From positions 15,870,269 through 15,934,268 of the forward strand of contig OW203725.1 in NCBI GenBank assembly GCA_934045075.1: a DNA stretch of 64,000 bases, given 5' to 3'. The stretch is from Yponomeuta sedellus (Eukaryota > Arthropoda > Insecta > Lepidoptera > Yponomeutidae). The notes under the pieces are model-generated. The model made no database searches. It was not told the DNA's origin and saw only the letters and a list, made by a program, of their open reading frames with translations. The first letter of the stretch is position 1. Every line of letters starts with the position of its first letter. A program made the translations under genes and the position numbers. Below, piece after piece: positions 21,370-31,600 of this stretch.

Positions 21370-22975
21370 GTTTTCAATAAAACGACAAATGAAATTAGTA
21401 TTTTATTATTTATTATCAAATCACAATAATTGTGGTCAAGGTCTATTGAATTTATTTCAGCAGCTATTTGGTTTTTCTTTAGAGGTGTCCAATCTAAACG
21501 AACTTCATCAATCGGTGGTTTGGATTCAGGTGCTGAAATCGTCAAAAAAAGTTAAGTTGAGTCGTTATTGGTTATTAATTTGTTGGTAAACTATGCTACT
21601 TACCGGGATAGTTATGATATGCTGAGATTCCAGGCCACAATAATTGTGGTCAAACACTACTGGACCAATAGCAACAGCTGATATTTTGGCTGCTGTACAA
21701 GGTGCTGAAAATGATAACACTTTGTAATTTATCAAAGTAAACAAACACTAGTTACAAAAAATTCAGCGATACATGAAGTCTACGACCAGAGTTGTTTCGT
21801 GAAGCTCGACAACTAATAGGTTTTTGTATAGCTGAATCTGAAAATAAACAATTGCAAGAATAGTCCGAAAAAAAAAATAGTTTTTTCCTGTTTACCACAT
21901 AACTGCATAATTGACTATGTAACTATCAAATACATTTTTATAAAAAAATATTTTAAGTTAAAATTAGTAAAAAAATATTTTAGTAATTCCAATCACTAAC
22001 CAGATTCAAGTGATGCGACGTGACTACGTGGTAAGGAAACTTAGCTAGTAAGTAATCGGGAAGAGCAGGCGCATTTATAAGTAGAGAAGGTACAGCCCTG
22101 TAAAAAAATGTTTATCTAAGTAATGTAATTTATGTATTAAGACGTAATAATAATATTGCGTTCTAAATGACGGAGCAAAATACATTCAAATGTTCGACGT
22201 AAAGCAAGGCGTATTTTGTGTTTTATTACATAATTATTCATGAAATGTAGTGAGTGTCACATTATAACACAACTCACCATTTTGTAGACTTTTAGTCCGG
22301 ATTTACTTACGGGTGTTGTTATATCGGAAAAGTCCGACCAGGTTTCGCTCCGATTCGCAGAGCTTAATCATGGTCTAAAAGTCTACAATGTGTTGTGCTT
22401 ACGAAAGTTTTAGTTCAAAAACTCACCATTTCTTTAATCGGCTTCCTTTTAAAATCGTTGTTAAAATCTTTCGGCCGGAAATGATCTCTACAAACATATT
22501 TTATGTTGGTGGAGTTTTTCGATGGGGATATACGCAAGATCTTCCACAATTTTCACCCATTGTCTGCATCTAAAAAAAAATCCACATTCAATGCAGCCAC
22601 TAATAGTGCATCGTTGAAACATTGTTATGGCTTACAGCATTTCACCCGTCGTACACTGAGTAGTAATTCTGACCAAGGTACTTATCAGATTTTTTTTATC
22701 GATATTGAATATGTGTATGGCACATCACTATGACATTGAAACATTTAATAGAAATATTTTTTCATAGTATACTAATTACATTATTTAACATAATTTATGA
22801 TCTTGCTCTTATGCAAGATGACAAAAACTGAAGCCAGAAATACTTAGCGGTCTTCATCCCTAGGAAATTTACCCATAAACTTTCTTTTGGTACCCTTTGA
22901 CCGCCTGCATCTTATTTTACAAATGGCACAAGTTCGACACCATCCGATCAGTGCCATTATTAAAAGAAAATCACT
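21370..22975 (-). pseudogene. Multi-exon THAP-domain gene relic
   Basis: Six minus-strand blocks look like exons: about 22862-22968 (CAICKIRCRRSKGT, then KFMGKFPRDED), 22427-22569 (RCRQWVKIVEDL, then YVCRDHFRPKDF), 22001-22097 (AVPSLLINAPALP), 21756-21837, 21604-21704 and about 21370-21532. The first two together give a THAP finger: C-x2-C, FPRDE, W, C-x2-HF. Most junctions keep CAG acceptors and GTGAGT, GTTAGT or GTAAGT donors. Damage is clear: the donor after block 1 reads CTAAGT instead of GTAAGT, and block 2 has a one-base shift before YVCRDHF. The last two blocks repeat the motif DHNYC. No transposase core was seen. It could be a P-like transposase remnant or a captured host THAP gene. 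Confidence 0.55.
22272..22405. repeat. Inverted-repeat unit in an intron of the THAP relic
   Basis: CACAACTCACCATTTTGTAG followed by ACTTTTAG is mirrored by CTAAAAGTCTACAATGTG near the right end. The unit is about 130 bp with imperfect arms of about 25 bp. It is probably a small MITE inserted between THAP blocks 2 and 3. Confidence 0.45.
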
Positions 22976-23375
22976 AAACACTGTAGTACAACAAGATACA
23001 CACAGCTAGATATTGAAAAAACTTAAAACACAAAAAATTACTAGAAAACTTTCTAATATGTGCCGCGTTCCGCCATGACATTTGTTGAATGTTGAGTTTT
23101 CTTTCTTCAGTTTGACAGCAAAGAAAGAGTAAGAAGTATTAAAGAGTGGGAAAAATATATGTCCGCCATTAAAACGGGGCTAAATGCGAACAAATAATTC
23201 AATTCAAAGTTCCTACTTGCGCTAGGCTGTTCACAACTGTAGGACACGATCACTTGGTGTTTACTTAATGGCGCGTGGCTCATTGCCGTCTGGCAACTGG
23301 CAAACCACTTGCGATGGACGTGGAAGTAATTGCAGCCGCAGCTATTTATTTATTTATTTTATTTATTCACAAGTA

Positions 23376-23500
23376 TACTATTTTTATTTTTAATGCTCTA
23401 ACCCGTGCTAAGGAAAAATTTAAAAACCTATTTAGAGGCTAAAAATTCACCCATTCCGGGATTCGAACCCGCAGCCTCTGGCTATCCGTGCGTTGTGTAT
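23376..23500 (-). repeat. tRNA-derived SINE copy, 5'-truncated, with target duplication
   Basis: This is the same SINE family as at 27995-28292: in minus sense it has the box B GGTTCGAATCC, then AATTTTTAGCCTCTAAATAG and a short A/T tail. ATTCACAAGTA occurs directly before (23365-23375) and after (23501-23511), a clear 11-bp target duplication. The box A half is missing. Confidence 0.8.
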
Positions 23501-23863
23501 ATTCACAAGTAGTACAGAAGTATGTTCAACAACTAAATTATTTAAAAAAATGGCGCAAAAGGCGGTTATTTACGGGCTCAGATTGATATAAATCAATAAA
23601 TTTGAAGGTCTATTGATTTATCTTCTTTGTTTCGCCATACGGACATTTTGGGCGATTTATAATTCAAGTAGTTCTACAAAAACTATCGCAACAAAAAAAA
23701 TACTCTATGTGTATCCCGGTCAGCGGTCGGTGACGGACTAAACGGTGGGCCACTGTGTAACCACGGATGGGCCACGCTACGCCACGTTTCCTTTGAAGGT
23801 TGCCCAAAAAACCGACAACTATCCCATTCCCCGTGTTCACAATGGCAATGAGCATTGGGCCAA

Positions 23864-24472
23864 CAGAGCTGGGCACCGTTAATAATAGTTAACTTCGTTA
23901 ATCCGCTACAATAAAAGTTAGCTTCGTTAAAAGTTAAAGCGTTACATTTCGGAAGAATTAACGCAAGTTAAAGTTAATCGTTAATCCGTTAACTATGTGT
24001 AAAATTGCATTTTTATATCGTTGCGTTAGTGAACTTATAAAACCTGTTGGTTGGTTTAGGTTCTGGAAGTTAACAGGTTAGGAACAAAACAAAATAGTTG
24101 TATAATTCAAATAAATGTGTAATTTAATCGTCGGACATAAGGTGCATATTCCCCTTCATAAACATTAACATGTTGAAGTTCTCGTCTGAAAGCAAGGCTC
24201 GTTTTGGTGTTAAAATGTCTTTACCCGTGGAAAACAGACGTTCTACTGCAGCGCTTGAGGGTATAGCAGTATTGTATTTAACAAATAGATTTTTGAGCGG
24301 AGTCGTGCGGTAAATAGTAGGCGATTAACGATTAACGGACTTCTGCATAATTAACGGAAGTTAACGTGTCCGTTAACATTTTTTAAAGTTAACCTAAAAG
24401 TTAATCCGCTAATCAAAATGTTAACTTCGTTAATTAACGATTAACGGATTAACGAGTTAATGCCCAGCTATG
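23864..24472 (-). mobile_element. hAT transposon relic with TGGGCCAA duplication
   Basis: The ends are CAGAGCTGGGCA and the reverse complement of CATAGCTGGGCA, flanked by the 8-bp duplication TGGGCCAA at 23856-23863 and 24473-24480, as in hAT elements. Subterminal sequence is packed with GTTAACG-type repeats (AGTTAACTTCGTTAATCCG and variants). A C-terminal dimerisation fragment survives on the minus strand at 24128-24283. The rest of the transposase is gone. Confidence 0.85.
24128..24283 (-). pseudogene. hAT transposase C-terminal dimerisation fragment
   Basis: An open stretch of about 52 codons on the minus strand includes AIPSSAAVERLFSTGKDIL followed by TPKRALLSDENFNMLMFMKG. This is the conserved end of hAT transposases (the SSxxxERxFS and LxxxNxxxLxFxK motifs). 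There is no start codon or upstream catalytic region within the element. Confidence 0.8.
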
Positions 24473-24762
24473 TGGGCCAATGTGTACTGCGGGCTTTATG
24501 TGGATATGGTGATCCCACGATATTGCCACACTAGGCGCGCGGCGTGCCATGCTTAACCAGTTAACGCAAACTAGGGAGAGGCAAGCGAGTTTTTATGATG
24601 TGAACGGGCCCATCTACTGCTATTTTTCAAGAAAGTTGATGGTAGGCTAGAAAAAAGCGGTACCTAATTATTATTAACAGTACCTACTTCCATTAGCAAT
24701 AATTATTGTCATTTCACTGTAACTGGGATAGTCTGAACAAATACCTTTTGCTAGACCCTAAA

Positions 24763-25576
24763 ATGGACAACGCAAATAAAAACCTTATAAATTGCATCAT
24801 CGTAAATGACGAAGACAAAATCCTAGAACTGCTTAACTCAGGCTTTGACCCAAATTTTGAAGGTGGTTGGCCTATTAGATTGGCCGCGAGATACGGGTCT
24901 CTGGATGTCGTTAGGACACTCATTCAGTTCGGTGCTGATCCTCACAATTTATCGGAAGCTGGTAAGTTCATATCTAAAAACGGAAGTTTTTCGTTAAGCA
25001 GGGCCGGATCTACCTAAGGGCTACAGCCCAGGGCCCCGAGGTTACAAGAGGCCCCCAGATCCCTTTAAACACAGTACCTAGGCGATAATTTGAATTTAAA
25101 AAATGGTTGTCTGTAAAGTTGGTTTACGGACGATATTTTTACTTGATAACGTCTTAGAAGAAAACATTGATGAAAAATTGCATACTTTTATGAATTGAGT
25201 TTACCTGTCAATTTCTTTTACTAATTCAAAATAAATAAATAAAATTATTTTATATTCTTATATATACAGGGCGTCCCAAAGTTGAAAGTAAGGGAAAGTA
25301 CCTTTAATATCGTAGATAGGGTATTTCGCTGAAAGAAGACTTTATCTTATTTTTAAAAGTTACTAATTCTGCATTTTAAGATTTTCAAAAAATTACTTGC
25401 CTTGTCTGGGAATCGAACCGACTTAAATTTAAAAATAAACACCCCTACTTTTATGATGCCAATCGAAAGAATGGCCAAAAACTAATAACTCTTCTTAAGT
25501 AACATAGTATTTTAAAAGAAAGGAACAGCGTGAAATTAATCATTTTAATCAAATTAAAAACATACATGAAACTGCC

Positions 25577-25611
<35 letters not shown>

Positions 25612-28600
25612 AAAAGGCGACCTTATTGTTGTAGCAATCTCTTCAAGGCAACTTTTGGGTGAGATAGAAATATATATATATATATATATATAGAGATTGC
25701 TACAACAATAAGGTCGCCTTTTGTACTACTACTTCTTGAGTCGATTTAATGATTATTTATGTTTTTTGTGCAATAAAGAATATATAATAATATATCATTA
25801 TAGAAACAGTTTTTTGACATGGCTATTAGTTGAGTATCTAGATAGGCCCCTAAGTAGTTTCAGCCCAGAGCCCCACAAATTCAAGATCCACCCCTGTCGT
25901 TAAGTACCTAATAGTATGTATTTTCTTGCAGGGGCATCAACATTACAACTGGCCGTTTACTCCGGAAAACACTGGGAGAGCGATGAATGGAATTTTTTAC
26001 TATCATATTGCGACTCTTCACAGCTTGCGGACGGCGCTGCAGTTGCTATTGTTTTCAAAAATATTTCCGCATTCAAGAAAATTATGGGAACTGGCAGATG
26101 TAATGCGCATTTACCTACAACACTTACCGGTAGGTTATTATTTTAAGGTCCCGTCCCGACCTTTACTAGTGCGCCTACTACACTATTGAACGAAGATCAA
26201 GTGTCGTGAATATCGAAACAGACCCGACATCATTCACGACAGAACTATTTGTTATAATATAACATTATCCATCCTGAACAAGTGAGTAATGGTGATGATA
26301 AACCTGAGCATTCACCTATCACAGAATATTGACAATACGCTGTTTTAGATTTTTCGATGTAGAAATCGTTCATGATTTGGTACGCTGGTACGCAAAATAT
26401 TCGAAGCTCGACCGTCTCTGTATTATATGTCCAAGGCACTGCAGCGTCCGAGTGGTCCGTTCACCAATCTATCGTCTGTGAACTGGACGCTGTATAAATC
26501 AACCATCATTACGTTAAGGCAAACGCCAATGTTATTCTATTCTGAAAATCCGTATAATTAGCTACAGGCAAATAACAAATTTGCATCTGCAAGAAAACGG
26601 CGGCTATACCTTGCAAAAAAATCGAAGTAAATTGACGATTATTTATTTCACATTGAGTGAGCAAGCACTGTGGAACGAAAATGTAGTTTCGTTACTTACT
26701 AATTGAAACATAATTTTCGTTCCTCTGTGCTGCGACGTTCTGTTTGCCTGAAGATCTTGAACCGTTTTATATATAGGTATATAACCTTAGAGTATGAAGT
26801 CTACTTTATACCCTACGCATATAACCAGTTTAGCTTTTTAACTTATGTATGTACTGTACTTATTTTTAACTTATCTTATGTGCTTACTTTATATATTTTT
26901 TTAATTAAATTAAACAGATTGTGTGAGTGAGACAGCATGCCAGACATAAAAGCGGCGCTGGAAGCCAATTCTCACTTTAATAGCAAATAAGTCGTATCTG
27001 TTAAGGCTTATGTCTTGTGTAGAACTTTATTATAAGATATATATGTATGTTTATAATAAATTATAAGTTTATATAAGTAACGGTATGTACCTAAGTGTAT
27101 TATTATTAAGTATAAGTATGTATCAATATTCAAATTTGCACTGGCTACCCGTCTTTCTAATTTCCTTCAGCAACTTTCCATCGTAAGGTTGTCTGGAATA
27201 AATTGCTTTTAGCAATAAGGCCGCCAATTGTACTATGTATATTTGCAATTGTTTTGTATTTGTTGTTTTTCCAGTGTACAATAAAGAATATTCTTATCTT
27301 ATTACTTGGAATTCTACGTAAAAAGTCGAGCGATAGCCAAAATCTGTATTCTGAACGCCATGCTAGGTTGAATGAGAAAATAAATTTCTAATGACTCTGT
27401 GGAGTTATATTATCTTAATTATGCAACAAATGTCTTAAGCCTTCAAATATTTTGCGTATAAGTACGCTTCCAATTCACATGGGCGAGAATCGGCCCCCTC
27501 CTGGGCGGTATAACTAGCGCCACTAGAGTTGGGTCGCGGGAATATACCCGAAAGGTATATTCTCGGGTAAATACCCGGGTAAATACCCGAAATGGGTATT
27601 TATGTGGGTAAATACGTTTATTGGTGTTTTCGTTCGCTAAAATAGATTGCATTACCGTTAAATCCATTTTTACTCACGAGCCTCAGGACTATATTCAATA
27701 TCTTACATTCTTTTTTGACGAAAGAACGAAATAAGTATATCTCAAGAAAATAACTTTTTTGTGTTGGACTTATTTCATGGAATCATTGAGAGATTCTTAC
27801 TTAGTAATTATCCGCCCGAGAGTAAATAACCATAAATACCAGTTTCTACTGAGTATTTGTTCAATATCATTGTCGTTTAATGTTTCTATATAATGAACTT
27901 CATTGTTGTAAAATACAATGGGGAGCTTGCATAAAAGCATTAGGTACAAATTATTTTAAAGCAGTAAATATAATACTTCAATCATAAGTTAATGTTTATA
28001 CTATTTTTATTTTTAAAGCACTAACCCGTGCTAAGGACAATTTTAAAAACCTATTTAGAGGCTAAAAATTCCACCCATGCCGGGACCCGCGACCTCTGGC
28101 TATCCGTGCCAGCGCTCTTTCCAACTAAGCTAATGTGCGACTCACTGGCATCAGTGAAATTTCGAACCTCTTTACACTATTCTCTGTATTACGTACAGGC
28201 AGCGACATCTGGCTGAAGTAATTTGCATCACTTGCAGCCCCGAGTACCTACTTTGCAGTTAGGTTTTACATCGGAATGATCGCTAAATAGGTTCATAAGT
28301 TAATGACTAATTTGCGCAAACAGAAATTTTGTTATTTATCCTTTGTCAATGTTGCCATGTTTATAGTAAAATCAAATGATAATACAATAATGTAACATTT
28401 TTTTCCTGACCCAATTGAAATATAATTCAATATTTATTCTTTACTAGGACTCCATTATTTGAGACTAACTTTTGAAATACAAATATTGTTTATTGTTTAA
28501 AAATAACACGGTTTACAATGAATACTTAACCTAAAGTACAAATTGTTACAATTTTGGCAACTACCACCTGCACTGACCTTGCGACCGTATCGCAGAGTGG

Positions 28601-31600
28601 CAGACATTTTAGAAAAGATGGCCCAGAGCATTTGGGATAGATACTCGTTACTTACAATGACCATATTAAGAAGGTGATAATGTTACCGAAAAATATATAA
28701 CAACAATGTTACAATTATTAGTTTTTAAAGACAACATGGTAATATTTTGTATGATGAGATTGAATGGAAGTTTATTTTATTTGTAGTGTGAGTGTACATG
28801 TGTGAGTTGTGTGATGTGTGCTGTGAGTTGTGTGATGTGTGAGCGTGAATGGTATGTGAACCTAGCCTGCTAGGTAGCATATTATGCACTTAACAGAAAA
28901 GAGAAGAAGGCACAGAGAATACACTGAATAGGTTTGTTTATATCTGAGGTTTAAGCAAGTTTTTCACTTGATCATATATTTTGGCACCAAGCCACTTTAT
29001 TACTGTATCCTTGTGTCTGCCACATCTTTGAGCTGTACAAATTTCTTGTGTCAGCGTTGTTAACAGCCTCGGTGCTAGAAAAGAACGGAACCTTTGCGCA
29101 AACGTGGTTTTTACTGCGGGTGCTTTTTATAGGCGTCCAAGGCTTGTTCTTGAGGATTCAGTTTGAGGCGATGGTTGATAATGTGCCAGAATGCTTAGAA
29201 TAAACAACTTTCGTACAGACAACACACCTATTTCGGTATATAGTATAGGAAAAGGAAAACGAAAATCCTTTTTGAAAAGCACGCTCCACCATGAGTATGT
29301 GTGTTTTTGCTGCTCCACCCCAGCATGAAATGCAGTAAGACACAATGGATTCAGCAAATGCATAATATATAGTTCGTTCTAAGCTCAAATACTCAATATA
29401 TTTAAGTCTACCAAATATACACAAGAGTCTACGAAGGCGTCTCGAGACGTACTGACAATGGTGAGTCCAGTTCAATTTACAGTCTACAAGGACACCCAAG
29501 TACCTTATAACATCTACCTTCTCAAGTTCTGGGCAGGAGCATGGTCTGTTGACATTTATGGAATCTTAGACTTAGTGCAGGTTCTTTTGAGTGTTCAGTA
29601 ATACAGAAGGACATATATTTTGTTTTATGTACGTTAAGGGTTAGTAGGTTTTTTTATAGCCATCCCCCAATACTGTCGAGCCCTTGGCTTGCAGCGTGAT
29701 ATGTTTCTTCTCAGGTTCTTCCGGAGAACAAAAGAGCAGTATCATCCGCATAAGAAATAGTTAGGCAGTTGTCCAGAGGCAGGCTACAGAGTCCATCAAG
29801 GTAGATAAGAAATAAAAGGGGCCACAGCACGCTCCTTGCGTCACTCCGTAATCAACATCACTAGCTTCACTGATGCCAGCTTATTGGATTTTTACTTGTT
29901 GCTGTCGGCCAAGTAGATAGCTATGAAACCAAGAGTGCGCCACCCCCCTCACGCCAATATTCTCCAATTTGCAGAGAAGCAGAGGTATGGAGACAGTGTC
30001 AAATGCCTTGGCTAAATCTAGGAAAACTCCGATAGAGCGAGAGCCCCTGTCCAAGTTACTTATAATGTGGTCTACTAGCTGAGTAACTGCATCTGATGTT
30101 GACTTGCCCATTCTAAATTCATATTGGTTATTTGAGAGTAACTGATTATCTTCTAGATAGTTATATAGTCGATTTTTTGCAAGTTTTTCAGTAATTTTGG
30201 ACATAGCAGGCAATAAAGAGATTGGTCTGTAGTTCGACACTGCCTCCATATCACCCGCTTTATGTATCGGTATAACTAAAGATTTTTTGAAAGAGTCCGG
30301 GAAAACACCGGTCGAAAATGAGAGATTTATTAGGTGTGAGAGAGGATAGAGCAATACCGACCCCACTGTCTCAATGAATTTAGCACTGATGCCATCGAGC
30401 CCACATGCAGTTTTTAAGTGATTTTGTTGTTTTTTCGACTTCAGCCTCACAAGTGGGAAGAACATGAAGCTGAATTGAATTTGAATCTGTGGGCTTAGTG
30501 CGAGTTTTTTAACTACTCGATCGCGTTAACGTAAACTCATATTTCAATGGCATCGAGGAAGCGCCACCTAGCGACAAGTATGGAAATTAAAATTGCTGAG
30601 TGCGAGTTGTAATGGTTTACGTTGAGAAGTGAACACATTTACCAGCTAAAACACGAATAAACGCGAGTCCGAGTTGTACTGTGACAGCGTTTTGCCAGTT
30701 CGAACGGTTAACTTACTCATACTCACTACTCAATGCTCGATTAACGCGGTAGTAAAGTTATTCGATTGGATCTGTCAAACTAGCACTAAGCACTCTGGTA
30801 CATGTTGTATAAACTTTATTAGATCTAAAGATTATTAGATTTATTAGATTTATGTTTTTCAGCCAGATCTTTTACAATATTTGAAAAGTAATTATTGACC
30901 CTATTTATAGAATTTCCGGCGTCATGCTTCCGGCGAGCTTGACTTATTGCCTGGAAGCGCTGCCGCTTCCGTAATTAACTCCTAGAGTTTGCGGGTGTTT
31001 CTCCGATTATGAGCAATTTCAGCATTTATAAAAAGATTTTTGGCAGTTCGTGTCGCACGTGTGCAGACATTTCTGTATCTCCTGTATCGCTCTGTAGTGC
31101 AGTGTCCAGAGGAGATTTACGAGCTTTCCTATGTAAAACATCTCTAGTTTTAAAACATTTTATCAGCGTTGGCGTGATCCAACCTTTCCTGTTACGACGT
31201 TTTATTTTTGCTAACGTGCCTATCAATGCAGTCTTTTAAATTTTTTAAGAACATTTTCTTAAAAAATTTAAAAGACTGCATACGAGTCATTTACATCCAG
31301 GTTATGAAAAGCGGCGTTCCAATAGACTCGAGTTATATCTCGCGTGACGGAGTCGTAGTCTATTTTACATACTTTGATTGTCTTATTAGCTTTCGAATTA
31401 TTTTTATTACGTTCAAGTGAGATAATTATTGGGGAGTGGTCTGTTATTTTTGTGTGGCAAACTATTGTTATAACTTTCTTGGTAGTTTTTACCATGCCGT
31501 GATCAAGTAATGCATTTTCTCTTGTATTTTCACTAATAACTGATAGTAAATTGTGGGTTGCGAGACAGCATAAATAATCGGTTTGTCTATAATCCGCGGA

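Larger units (their letters stand above)
21091..24500. mobile_element. Element B, related to element A, carrying a THAP gene relic and two inserts
   Basis: It begins immediately after element A with CAGTACACTGTGGCC and ends with TGTACTGCGGGCTTTATG near 24500, the same terminal motif in inverse orientation. A block at about 23340-23830 (GGGCCACTGTGTAA, CACGCTACGCCACG, TTGCCCAAAAAACCGAC) is shared with 18780-18985 of element A. Inside are a six-block THAP gene relic (minus strand), a SINE (23376-23500) and a hAT (23864-24472). Direct juxtaposition with A suggests a tandem or rearranged pair. Confidence 0.45.
24999..25896. mobile_element. hAT-type element in intron 1 of the ankyrin gene
   Basis: The termini CAGGGCCGGATCTACC and the reverse complement of CAGGGGTGGATCTTG are flanked by the 8-bp duplication TCGTTAAG (24991-24998 and 25897-25904). 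A repeat of the GGGCGTCCCAAAG family (about 25266-25580) and a TA-rich fold-back of LINE tail (25607-25727) are nested within. No transposase frame is present. Confidence 0.8.
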
